Below, piece after piece: positions 11,723-24,620 of a stretch of DNA of 64,000 nucleotides. The position numbers were made by a program, and so were the translations under genes. Source of the DNA: Eutreptiella sp. 'Long Island Sound 2002' (taxonomy: Eukaryota; Euglenozoa; Euglenophyceae; Eutreptiales; Eutreptiaceae); NCBI GenBank assembly GCA_964036045.1, contig OZ038400.1, positions 16,675,079-16,739,078 of the forward strand. Direction: 5' to 3'. Numbering within the stretch: the first letter of the stretch is position 1; the number at the start of each line of letters is the position of its first letter. The notes under the pieces were generated by a model. It did not search any database. It had not been told where the DNA came from and worked only from the letters and a program-made list of their open reading frames with translations.

Positions 11723-14700
11723 TTGGCCAAACTTGGCCTTCCTGCCCCGAATTTGGACGTATTATGCCTAGCCTGTGTGGCGGCTGTCCGGACCGTAGGG
11801 TGGTCAGTCTGGGGGCTTTTTGGTCAATGTTTGATTAAGCAAGTTGACTTTGATTCGGGGCTCGCCTATGTCTTACAGCAGTGGATACCGTTTTACCGGT
11901 GGTCCAAATCCCAATTGTATGGTGCATGGCGTACCCATGAACCTGATTCCATGCTTCCAAGCTTCAAAACTGCTATCTAGAGGGCAAATTGGAGGCCGGG
12001 ACCCTCTTTTTTGAAATCTTTGGGCCTGAAGGCCGCCAGGCCTTCAGCCGCCCGCCCGCCTTCGCCCACGCCTCAGCCGAAGCCAAAGGCGGAGGCCAAC
12101 CCTTTAGACTCGCTACCCAGGGGGCTTGGCCAAACTTGGCCTTCCTGCCCTGAATTTGGACGTATTATGCCTAGGCTGTGTGGCGGCTGTCCGGACCGTA
12201 GGGTGGTCAGTCTGGGGGCTTTTTGGTCAATGTTTGATTAAGCAAGTTGACTTTGATTCGGGGCTCGCCTATGTCTTACAGCAGTGGATACCGTTTTACC
12301 GGTGGTCCAAATCCCAATTGTATGGTGCATGGCGTACCCATGAACCTGATTCCATGCTTCCAAGCTTCAAAACTGCTATCTAGAGGGCAAATTGGAGGCC
12401 GGGACCCTCTTTTTTGAAATCTTTGGGCCTGAAGGCCACCAGGCCTTCAGCCGCCCGCCCGCCTTCGCCCACGCCTTAGCCGAAGCCAAAGGCGGAGGCC
12501 AACCCTTTAGACTCGCTACCCAGGGGGCTTGGCCAAACTTGGCCTTCCTGCCCTGAATTTGGACGTATTATGCCTAGCCTGTGTGGCGGCTGTCCGGACC
12601 GTAGGGTGGTCAGTCTGGGGGCTTTTTGGTCAATGTTTGATTAAGCAAGTTGACTTTGATTCGGGGCTCGCCTATGTCTTACAGCAGTGGATACCGTTTT
12701 ACCGGTGGTCCAAATCCCAATTGTATGGTGCATGGCGTACCCATGAACCTGATTCCATGCTTCCAAGCTTCAAAACTGCTATCTAGAGGGCAAATTGGAG
12801 GCCGGGACCCTCTTTTTTGAAATCTTTGGGCCTGAAGGCCGCCAGGCCTTCAGCCGCCCGCCCGCCTTCGCCCACGCCTCAGCCGAAGCCAAAGGCGGAG
12901 GCCAACCCTTTAGACTCGCTACCCAGGGGGCTTGGCCAAACTTGGCCTTCCTGCCCTGAATTTGGACGTATTATGCCTAGGCTGTGTGGCGGCTGTCCGG
13001 ACCGTAGGGTGGTCAGTCTGGGGGCTTTTTGGTCAATGTTTGATTAAGCAAGTTGACTTTGATTCGGGGCTCGCCTATGTCTTACAGCAGTGGATACCGT
13101 TTTACCGGTGGTCCAAATCCCAATTGTATGGTGCATGGCGTACCCATGAACCTGATTCCATGCTTCCAAGCTTCAAAACTGCTATCTAGAGGGCAAATTG
13201 GAGGCCGGGACCCTCTTTTTTGAAATCTTTGGGCCTGAAGGCCACCAGGCCTTCAGCCGCCCGCCCGCCTTCGCCCACGCCTTAGCCGAAGCCAAAGGCG
13301 GAGGCCAACCCTTTAGACTCGCTACCCAGGGGGCTTGGCCAAACTTGGCCTTCCTGCCCTGAATTTGGACGTATTATGCCTAGGCTGTGTGGCGGCTGTC
13401 CGGACCGTAGGGTGGTCAGTCTGGGGGCTTTTTGGTCAATGTTTGATTAAGCAAGTTGACTTTGATTCGGGGCTCGCCTATGTCTTACAGCAGTGGATAC
13501 CGTTTTACCGGTGGTCCAAATCCCAATTGTATGGTGCATGGCGTACCCATGAACCTGATTCCATGCTTCCAAGCTTCAAAACTGCTATCTAGAGGGCAAA
13601 TTGGAGGCCGGGACCCTCTTTTTTGAAATCTTTGGGCCTGAAGGCCGCCAGGCCTTCAGCCGCCCGCCCGCCTTCGCCCACGCCTTAGCCGAAGCCAAAG
13701 GCGGAGGCCAACCCTTTAGACTCGCTACCCAGGGGGCTTGGCCAAACTTGGCCTTCCTGCCCTGAATTTGGACGTATTATGCCTAGCCTGTGTGGCGGCT
13801 GTCCGGACCGTAGGGTGGTCAGTCTGGGGGCTTTTTGGTCAATGTTTGATTAAGCAAGTTGACTTTGATTCGGGGCTCGCCTATGTCTTACAGCAGTGGA
13901 TACCGTTTTACCGGTGGTCCAAATCCCAATTGTATGGTGCATGGCGTACCCATGAACCTGATTCCATGCTTCCAAGCTTCAAAACTGCTATCTAGAGGGC
14001 AAATTGGAGGCCGGGACCCTCTTTTTTGAAATCTTTGGGCCTGAAGGCCGCCAGGCCTTCAGCCGCCCGCCCGCCTTCGCCCACGCCTCAGCCGAAGCCA
14101 AAGGCGGAGGCCAACCCTTTAGACTCGCTACCCAGGGGGCTTGGCCAAACTTGGCCTTCCTGCCCTGAATTTGGACGTATTATGCCTAGGCTGTGTGGCG
14201 GCTGTCCGGACCGTAGGGTGGTCAGTCTGGGGGCTTTTTGGTCAATGTTTGATTAAGCAAGTTGACTTTGATTCGGGGCTCGCCTATGTCTTACAGCAGT
14301 GGATACCGTTTTACCGGTGGTCCAAATCCCAATTGTATGGTGCATGGCGTACCCATGAACCTGATTCCATGCTTCCAAGCTTCAAAACTGCTATCTAGAG
14401 GGCAAATTGGAGGCCGGGACCCTCTTTTTTGAAATCTTTGGGCCTGAAGGCCACCAGGCCTTCAGCCGCCCGCCCGCCTTCGCCCACGCCTTAGCCGAAG
14501 CCAAAGGCGGAGGCCAACCCTTTAGACTCGCTACCCAGGGGGCTTGGCCAAACTTGGCCTTCCTGCCCTGAATTTGGACGTATTATGCCTAGGCTGTGTG
14601 GCGGCTGTCCGGACCGTAGGGTGGTCAGTCTGGGGGCTTTTTGGTCAATGTTTGATTAAGCAAGTTGACTTTGATTCGGGGCTCGCCTATGTCTTACAGC

Positions 14701-15752
14701 AGTGGATACCGTTTTACCGGTGGTCCAAATCCCAATTGTATGGTGCATGGCGTACCCATGAACCTGATTCCATGCTTCCAAGCTTCAAAACTGCTATCTA
14801 GAGGGCAAATTGGAGGCCGGGACCCTCTTTTTTGAAATCTTTGGGCCTGAAGGCCACCAGGCCTTCAGCCGCCCGCCCGCCTTCGCCCACGCCTTAGCCG
14901 AAGCCAAAGGCGGAGGCCAACCCTTTAGACTCGCTACCCAGGGGGCTTGGCCAAACTTGGCCTTCCTGCCCTGAATTTGGACGTATTATGCCTAGGCTGT
15001 GTGGCGGCTGTCCGGACCGTAGGGTGGTCAGTCTGGGGGCTTTTTGGTCAATGTTTGATTAAGCAAGTTGACTTTGATTCGGGGCTCGCCTATGTCTTAC
15101 AGCAGTGGATACCGTTTTACCGGTGGTCCAAATCCCAATTGTATGGTGCATGGCGTACCCATGAACCTGATTCCATGCTTCCAAGCTTCAAAACTGCTAT
15201 CTGGAGGGCAAATTGGAGGCCGGGACCCTCTTTTTTGAAATCTTTGGGCCTGAAGGCCGCCAGGCCTTCAGCCGCCCGCCCGCCTTCGCCCACGCCTTAG
15301 CCGAAGCCAAAGGCGGAGGCCAACCCTTTAGACTCGCTACCCAGGGGGCTTGGCCAAACTTGGCCTTCCTGCCCTGAATTTGGACGTATTATGCCTAGGC
15401 TGTGTGGCGGCTGTCCGGACCGTAGGGTGGTCAGTCTGGGGGCTTTTTGGTCAATGTTTGATTAAGCAAGTTGACTTTGATTCGGGGCTCGCCTATGTCT
15501 TACAGCAGTGGATACCGTTTTACCGGTGGTCCAAATCCCAATTGTATGGTGCATGGCGTACCCATGAACCTGATTCCATGCTTCCAAGCTTCAAAACTGC
15601 TATCTAGAGGGCAAATTGGAGGCCGGGACCCTCTTTTTTGAAATCTTTGGGCCTGAAGGCCGCCAGGCCTTCAGCCGCCCGCCCGCCTTCGCCCACGCCT
15701 TAGCCGAAGCCAAAGGCGGAGGCCAACCCTTTAGACTCGCTACCCAGGGGGC

Positions 15753-18172
15753 TTGGCCAAACTTGGCCTTCCTGCCCTGAATTTGGACGTATTATGCCTA
15801 GGCTGTGTGGCGGCTGTCCGGACCCTAGGGTGGTCAGTCTGGGGGCTTTTTGGTCAATGTTTGATTAAGCAAGTTGACTTTGATTCGGGGCTCGCCTATG
15901 TCTTACAGCAGTGGATACCGTTTTACCGGTGGTCCAAATCCCAATTGTATGGTGCATGGCGTACCCATGAACCTGATTCCATGCTTCCAAGCTTCAAAAC
16001 TGCTATCTAGAGGGCAAATTGGAGGCCGGGACCCTCTTTTTTGAAATCTTTGGGCCTGAAGGCCGCCAGGCCTGAAGGCCGCCCGCCCGCCTTCGCCCAC
16101 GCCTTAGCCGAAGCCAAAGGCGGAGGCCAACCCTTTAGACTCGCTACCCAGGGGGCTTGGCCAAACTTGGCCTTCCTGCCCTGAATTTGGACGTATTATG
16201 CCTAGGCTGTGTGGCGGCTGTCCGGACCGTAGGGTGGTCAGTCTGGGGGCTTTTTGGTCAATGTTTGATTAAGCAAGTTGACTTTGATTCGGGGCTCGCC
16301 TATGTCTTACAGCAGTGGATACCGTTTTACCGGTGGTCCAAATCCCAATTGTATGGTGCATGGCGTACCCATGAACCTGATTCCATGCTTCCAAGCTTCA
16401 AAACTGCTATCTAGAGGGCAAATTGGAGGCCGGGACCCTCTTTTTTGAAATCTTTGGGCCTGAAGGCCGCCAGGCCTTCAGCCGCCCGCCCGCCTTCGCC
16501 CACGCCTTAGCCGAAGCCAAAGGCGGAGGCCAACCCTTTAGACTCGCTACCCAGGGGGCTTGGCCAAACTTGGCCTTCCTGCCCTGAATTTGGACGTATT
16601 ATGCCTAGGCTGTGTGGCGGCTGTCCGGACCGTAGGGTGGTCAGTCTGGGGGCTTTTTGGTCAATGTTTGATTAAGCAAGTTGACTTTGATTCGGGGCTC
16701 GCCTATGTCTTACAGCAGTGGATACCGTTTTACTGGTGGTCCAAATCCCAATTGTATGGTGCATGGCGTACCCATGAACCTGATTCCATGCTTCCAAGCT
16801 TCAAAACTGCTATCTAGAGGGCAAATTGGAGGCCGGGACCCTCTTTTTTGAAATCTTTGGGCCTGAAGGCCGCCAGGCCTTCAGCCGCCCGCCCGCCTTC
16901 GCCCACGCCTTAGCCGAAGCCAAAGGCGGAGGCCAACCCTTTAGACTCGCTACCCAGGGGGCTTGGCCAAACTTGGCCTTCCTGCCCTGAATTTGGACGT
17001 ATTATGCCTAGGCTGTGTGGCGGCTGTCCGGACCCTAGGGTGGTCAGTCTGGGGGCTTTTTGGTCAATGTTTGATTAAGCAAGTTGACTTTGATTCGGGG
17101 CTCGCCTATGTCTTACAGCAGTGGATACCGTTTTACCGGTGGTCCAAATCCCAATTGTATGGTGCATGGCGTACCCATGAACCTGATTCCATGCTTCCAA
17201 GCTTCAAAACTGCTATCTAGAGGGCAAATTGGAGGCCGGGACCCTCTTTTTTGAAATCTTTGGGCCTGAAGGCCGCCAGGCCTGAAGGCCGCCCGCCCGC
17301 CTTCGCCCACGCCTTAGCCGAAGCCAAAGGCGGAGGCCAACCCTTTAGACTCGCTACCCAGGGGGCTTGGCCAAACTTGGCCTTCCTGCCCTGAATTTGG
17401 ACGTATTATGCCTAGGCTGTGTGGCGGCTGTCCGGACCGTAGGGTGGTCAGTCTGGGGGCTTTTTGGTCAATGTTTGATTAAGCAAGTTGACTTTGATTC
17501 GGGGCTCGCCTATGTCTTACAGCAGTGGATACCGTTTTACCGGTGGTCCAAATCCCAATTGTATGGTGCATGGCGTACCCATGAACCTGATTCCATGCTT
17601 CCAAGCTTCAAAACTGCTATCTAGAGGGCAAATTGGAGGCTGGGACCCTCTTTTTTGAAATCTTTGGGCCTGAAGGCCGCCAGGCCTTCAGCCGCCCGCC
17701 CGCCTTCGCCCACGCCTTAGCCGAAGCCAAAGGCGGAGGCCAACCCTTTACACTCGCTACCCAGGGGGCTTGGCCAAAAATGGCCTTCCTGCCCTGAATT
17801 TGGACGTATTATGCCTAGGCTGTGTGGCGGCTGTCCGGACCGTAGGGTGGTCAGTCTGGGGGCTTTTTGGTCAATGTTTGATTAAGCAAGTTGACTTTGA
17901 TTCGGGGCTCGCCTATGTCTTACAGCAGTGGATACCGTTTTACCGGTGGTCCAAATCCCAATTGTATGGTGCATGGCGTACCCATGAACCTGATTCCATG
18001 CTTCCAAGCTTCAAAACTGCTATCTAGAGGGCAAATTGGAGGCCGGGACCCTCTTTTTTGAAATCTTTGGGCCTGAAGGCCGCCAGGCCTTCAGCCGCCC
18101 GCCCGCCTTCGCCCACGCCTTAGCCGAAGCCAAAGGCGGAGGCCAACCCTTTAGACTCGCTACCCAGGGGGC
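15753..18172. repeat. 1210-bp three-unit duplication with an arm-inverted hairpin
   Basis: Units at 15753 and 16963 share two otherwise unseen changes: GGACCCTAGGG in place of GGACCGTAGGG, and a 404-bp length caused by replacement of the right hairpin arm. They are 1210 bp apart (404+403+403). The intervening units differ from each other by private changes (GTTTTACTGG at 16729, and CCAAAAATGG at 17775). Confidence 0.65.
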
Positions 18173-20187
18173 TTGGCCAAACTTGGCCTTCCTGCCCTGA
18201 ATTTGGACGTATTATGCCTAGGCTGTGTGGCGGCTGTCCGGACCGTAGGGTGGTCAGTCTGGGGGCTTTTTGGTCAATGTTTGATTAAGCAAGTTGACTT
18301 TGATTCGGGGCTCGCCTATGTCTTACAGCAGTGGATACCGTTTTACCGGTGGTCCAAATCCCAATTGTATGGTGCATGGCGTACCCATGAACCTGATTCC
18401 ATGCTTCCAAGCTTCAAAACTGCTATCTAGAGGGCAAATTGGAGGCCGGGACCCTCTTTTTTGAAATCTTTGGGCCTGAAGGCCGCCAGGCCTTCAGCCG
18501 CCCGCCCGCCTTCGCCCACGCCTTAGCCGAAGCCAAAGGCGGAGGCCAACCCTTTAGACTCGCTACCCAGGGGGCTTGGCCAAACTTGGCCTTCCTGCCC
18601 TGAATTTGGACGTATTATGCCTAGGCTGTGTGGCGGCTGTCCGGACCGTAGGGTGGTCAGTCTGGGGGCTTTTTGGTCAATGTTTGATTAAGCAAGTTGA
18701 CTTTCATTCGGGGCTCGCCTATGTCTTACAGCAGTGGATACCGTTTTACCGGTGGTCCAAATCCCAATTGTATGGTGCATGGCGTACCCATGAACCTGAT
18801 TCCATGCTTCCAAGCTTCAAAACTGCTATCTAGAGGGCAAATTGGAGGCCGGGACCCTCTTTTTTGAAATCTTTGGGCCTGAAGGCCGCCAGGCCTTCAG
18901 CCGCCCGCCCGCCTTCGCCCACGCCTTAGCCGAAGCCAAAGGCGGAGGCCAACCCTTTAGACTCGCTACCCAGGGGGCTTGGCCAAACTTGGCCTTCCTG
19001 CCCTGAATTTGGACGTATTATGCCTAGGCTGTGTGGCGGCTGTCCGGACCGTAGGGTGGTCAGTCTGGGGGCTTTTTGGTCAATGTTTGATTAAGCAAGT
19101 TGACTTTGATTCGGGGCTCGCCTATGTCTTACAGCAGTGGATACCGTTTTACCGGTGGTCCAAATCCCAATTGTATGGTGCATGGCGTACCCATGAACCT
19201 GATTCCATGCTTCCAAGCTTCAAAATTGCTATCTAGAGGGCAAATTGGAGGCCGGGACCCTCTTTTTTGAAATCTTTGGGCCTGAAGGCCGCCAGGCCTT
19301 CAGCCGCCCGCCCGCCTTCGCCCACGCCTTAGCCGAAGCCAAAGGCGGAGGCCAACCCTTTAGACTCGCTACCCAGGGGGCTTGGCCAAACTTGGCCTTC
19401 CTGCCCTGAATTTGGACGTATTATGCCTAGGCTGTGTGGCGGCTGTCCGGACCGTAGGGTGGTCAGTCTGGGGGCTTTTTGGTCAATGTTTGATTAAGCA
19501 AGTTGACTTTGATTCGGGGCTCGCCTATGTCTTACAGCAGTGGATACCGTTTTACCGGTGGTCCAAATCCCAATTGTATGGTGCATGGCGTACCCATGAA
19601 CCTGATTCCATGCTTCCAAGCTTCAAAACTGCTATCTAGAGGGCAAATTGGAGGCCGGGACCCTCTTTTTTGAAATCTTTGGGCCTGAAGGCCGCCAGGC
19701 CTTCAGCCGCCCGCCCGCCTTCGCCCACGCCTTAGCCGAAGCCAAAGGCGGAGGCCAACCCTTTAGACTCGCTACCCAGGGGGCTTGGCCAAACTTGGCC
19801 TTCCTGCCCTGAATTTGGACGTATTATGCCTAGGCTGTGTGGCGGCTGTCCGGACCGTAGGGTGGTCAGTCTGGGGGCTTTTTGGTCAATGTTTGATTAA
19901 GCAAGGTGACTTTGATTCGGGGCTCGCCTATGTCTTACAGCAGTGGATACCGTTTTACCGGTGGTCCAAATCCCAATTGTATGGTGCATGGCGTACCCAT
20001 GAACCTGATTCCATGCTTCCAAGCTTCAAAACTGCTATCTAGAGGGCAAATTGGAGGCCGGGACCCTCTTTTTTGAAATCTTTGGGCCTGAAGGCCGCCA
20101 GGCCTTCAGCCGCCCGCCCGCCTTCGCCCACGCCTTAGCCGAAGCCAAAGGCGGAGGCCAACCCTTTAGACTCGCTACCCAGGGGGC

Positions 20188-23100
20188 TTGGCCAAACTTG
20201 GCCTTCCTGCCCTGAATTTTGACGTATTATGCCTAGGCTGTGTGGCGGCTGTCCGGACCGTAGGGTGGTCAGTCTGGGGGCTTTTTGGTCAATGTTTGAT
20301 TAAGCAAGTTGACTTTGATTCGGGGCTCGCCTATGTCTTACAGCAGTGGATACCGTTTTACCGGTGGTCCAAATCCCAATTGTATGGTGCATGGCGTACC
20401 CATGAACCTGATTCCATGCTTCCAAGCTTCAAAACTGCTACCTAGAGGGCAAATTGGAGGCCGGGACCCTCTTTTTTGAAATCTTTGGGCCTGAAGGCCG
20501 CCAGGCCTTCAGCCGCCCGCCCGCCTTCGCCCACGCCTTAGCCGAAGCCAAAGGCGGAGGCCAACCCTTTAGACTCGCTACCCAGGGGGCTTGGCCAAAC
20601 TTGGCCTTCCTGCCCTGTCTTTGGACGTATTATGCCTAGGCTGTGTGGCGGCTGTCCGGACCGTAGGGTGGTCAGTCTGGGGGCTTTTTGGTCAATATTT
20701 GATTAAGCAAGTTGACTTTGATTCGGGGCTCGCCTATGTCTTACAGCAGTGGATACCGTTTTACCGGTGGTCCAAATCCCAATTGTATGGTGCATGGCGT
20801 ACCCATGAACCTGATTCCATGCTTCCAAGCTTCAAAACTGCTATCTAGAGGGCAAATTGGAGGCCGGGACCCTCTTTTTTGAAATCTTTGGGCCTGAAGG
20901 CCGCCAGGCCTTCAGCCGCCCGCCCGCCTTCGCCCACGCCTTAGCCGAAGCCAAAGGCGGAGGCCAACCCTTTAGACTCGCTACCCAGGGGGCTTGGCCA
21001 AACTTGGCCTTCCTGCCCTGAATTTGGACGTATTATGCCTAGGCTGTGTGGCGGCTGTCCGGACCGTAGGGTGGTCAGTCTGGGGGCTTTTTGGTCAATG
21101 TTTGATTAAGCAAGGTGACTTTGATTCGGGGCTCGCCTATGTCTTACAGCAGTGGATACCGTTTTACCGGTGGTCCAAATCCCAATTGTATGGTGCATGG
21201 CGTACCCATGAACCTGATTCCATGCTTCCAAGCTTCAAAACTGCTATCCAGAGGGCAAATTGGAGGCCGGGACCCTCTTTTTTGAAATCTTTGGGCCTGA
21301 AGGCCGCCAGGCCTTCAGCCGCCCGCCCGCCTTCGCCCACGCCTTAGCCGAAGCCAAAGGCGGAGGCCAACCCTTTAGACTCGCTACCCAGGGGGCTTGG
21401 CCAAACTTGGCCTTCCTGCCCTGAATTTGGACGTATTATGCCTAGGCTGTGTGGCGGCTGTCCGGACCGTAGGGTGGTCAGTCTGGGGGCTTTTTGGTCA
21501 ATGTTTGATTAAGCAAGGTGACTTTGATTCGGGGCTCGCCTATGTCTTACAGCAGTGGATACCGTTTTACCGGTGGTCCAAATCCCAATTGTATGGTGCA
21601 TGGCGTACCCATGAACCTGATTCCATGCTTCCAAGCTTCAAAACTGCTATCCAGAGGGCAAATTGGAGGCCGGGACCCTCTTTTTTGAAATCTTTGGGCC
21701 TGAAGGCCGCCAGGCCTTCAGCCGCCCGCCCGCCTTCGCCCACGCCTTAGCCGAAGCCAAAGGCGGAGGCCAACCCTTTAGACTCGCTACCCAGGGGGCT
21801 TGGCCAAACTTGGCCTTCCTGCCCTGAATTTGGACGTATTATGCCTAGGCTGTGTGGCGGCTGTCCGGACCGTAGGGTGGTCAGTCTGGGGGCTTTTTGG
21901 TCAATGTTTGATTAAGCAAGGTGACTTTGATTCGGGGCTCGCCTATGTCTTACAGCAGTGGATACCGTTTTACCGGTGGTCCAAATCCCAATTGTATGGT
22001 GCATGGCGTACCCATGAACCTGATTCCATGCTTCCAAGCTTCAAAACTGCTATCTAGAGGGCAAATTGGAGGCCGGGACCCTCTTTTTTGAAATCTTTGG
22101 GCCTGAAGGCCGCCAGGCCTTCAGCCGCCCGCCCGCCTTCGCCCACGCCTTAGCCGAAGCCAAAGGCGGAGGCCAACCCTTTAGACTCGCTACCCAGGGG
22201 GCTTGGCCAAACTTGGCCTTCCTGCCCTGAATTTTGACGTATTATGCCTAGGCTGTGTGGCGGCTGTCCGGACCGTAGGGTGGTCAGTCTGGGGGCTTTT
22301 TGGTCAATGTTTGATTAAGCAAGTTGACTTTGATTCGGGGCTCGCCTATGTCTTACAGCAGTGGATACCGTTTTACCGGTGGTCCAAATCCCAATTGTAT
22401 GGTGCATGGCGTACCCATGAACCTGATTCCATGCTTCCAAGCTTCAAAACTGCTACCTAGAGGGCAAATTGGAGGCCGGGACCCTCTTTTTTGAAATCTT
22501 TGGGCCTGAAGGCCGCCAGGCCTTCAGCCGCCCGCCCGCCTTCGCCCACGCCTTAGCCGAAGCCAAAGGCGGAGGCCAACCCTTTAGACTCGCTACCCAG
22601 GGGGCTTGGCCAAACTTGGCCTTCCTGCCCTGTCTTTGGACGTATTATGCCTAGGCTGTGTGGCGGCTGTCCGGACCGTAGGGTGGTCAGTCTGGGGGCT
22701 TTTTGGTCAATGTTTGATTAAGCAAGTTGACTTTGATTCGGGGCTCGCCTATGTCTTACAGCAGTGGATACCGTTTTACCGGTGGTCCAAATCCCAATTG
22801 TATGGTGCATGGCGTACCCATGAACCTGATTCCATGCTTCCAAGCTTCAAAACTGCTATCCAGAGGGCAAATTGGAGGCCGGGACCCTCTTTTTTGAAAT
22901 CTTTGGGCCTGAAGGCCGCCAGGCCTTCAGCCGCCCGCCCGCCTTCGCCCACGCCTTAGCCGAAGCCAAAGGCGGAGGCCAACCCTTTAGACTCGCTACC
23001 CAGGGGGCTTGGCCAAACTTGGCCTTCCTGCCCTGTCTTTGGACGTATTATGCCTAGGCTGTGCGGCGGCTGTCCGGACCGTAGGGTGGTCAGTCTGGGG

Positions 23101-24620
23101 GCTTTTTGGTCAATGTTTGATTAAGCAAGTTGACTTTGATTCGGGGCTCGCCTATGTCTTACAGCAGTGGATACCGTTTTACCGGTGGTCCAAATCCCAA
23201 TTGTATGGTGCATGGCGTACCCATGAACCTGATTCCATGCTTCCAAGCTTCAAAACTGCTATCTAGAGGGCAAATTGGAGGCCGGGACCCTCTTTTTTGA
23301 AATCTTTGGGCCTGAAGGCCGCCAGGCCTTCAGCCGCCCGCCCGCCTTCGCCCACGCCTTAGCCGAAGCCAAAGGCGGAGGCCAACCCTTTAGACTCGCT
23401 ACCCAGGGGGCTTGGCCAAACTTGGCCTTCCTGCCCTGAATTTGGACGTATTATGCCTAGGCTGTGTGGCGGCTGTCCGGACCGTAGGGTGGTCAGTCTG
23501 GGGGCTTTTTGGTCAATGTTTGATTAAGCAAGGTGACTTTGATTCGGGGCTCGCCTATGTCTTACAGCAGTGGATACCGTTTTACCGGTGGTCCAAATCC
23601 CAATTGTATGGTGCATGGCGTACCCATGAACCTGATTCCATGCTTCCAAGCTTCAAAACTGCTATCTAGAGGGCAAATTGGAGGCCGGGACCCTCTTTTT
23701 TGAAATCTTTGGGCCTGAAGGCCGCCAGGCCTTCAGCCGCCCGCCCGCCTTCGCCCACGCCTTAGCCGAAGCCAAAGGCGGAGGCCAACCCTTTAGACTC
23801 GCTACCCAGGGGGCTTGGCCAAACTTGGCCTTCCTGCCCTGAATTTGGACGTATTATGCCTAGGCTGTGTGGCGGCTGTCCGGACCGTAGGGTGGTCAGT
23901 CTGGGGGCTTTTTGGTCAATGTTTGATTAAGCAAGGTGACTTTGATTCGGGGCTCGCCTATGTCTTACAGCAGTGGATACCGTTTTACCGGTGGTCCAAA
24001 TCCCAATTGTATGGTGCATGGCGTACCCATGAACCTGATTCCATGCTTCCAAGCTTCAAAACTGCTATCTAGAGGGCAAATTGGAGGCCGGGACCCTCTT
24101 TTTTGAAATCTCTGGGCCTGAAGGCCGCCAGGCCTTCAGCCGCCCGCCCGCCTTCGCCCACGCCTTAGCCGAAGCCAAAGGCGGAGGCCAACCCTTTAGA
24201 CTCGCTACCCAGGGGGCTTGGCCAAACTTGGCCTTCCTGCCCTGAATTTGGACGTATTATGCCTAGGCTGTGTGGCGGCTGTCCGGACCGTAGGGTGGTC
24301 AGTCTGGGGGCTTTTTGGTCAATGTTTGATTAAGCAAGGTGACTTTGATTCGGGGCTCGCCTATGTCTTACAGCAGTGGATACCGTTTTACCGGTGGTCC
24401 AAATCCCAATTGTATGGTGCATGGCGTACCCATGAACCTGATTCCATGCTTCCAAGCTTCAAAACTGCTATCTAGAGGGCAAATTGGAGGCCGGGACCCT
24501 CTTTTTTGAAATCTTTGGGCCTGAAGGCCGCCAGGCCTTCAGCCGCCCGCCCGCCTTCGCCCACGCCTTAGCCGAAGCCAAAGGCGGAGGCCAACCCTTT
24601 AGACTCGCTACCCAGGGGGC
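20188..24620. repeat. 5-mer and 6-mer higher-order repeats
   Basis: The unit order is AATTTTG type, then GTCTTTGG type, then three units with GCAAGGTGAC. It is seen at 20188-22202 (2015 bp, five units) and again at 22203-24620 (2418 bp, six units). The second copy carries one extra GTCTTTGG-type unit (23009). The AATTTTG plus GTCTTTGG pair starts again at 24621. The five/six difference is the size expected from unequal exchange of one monomer. Confidence 0.75.
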
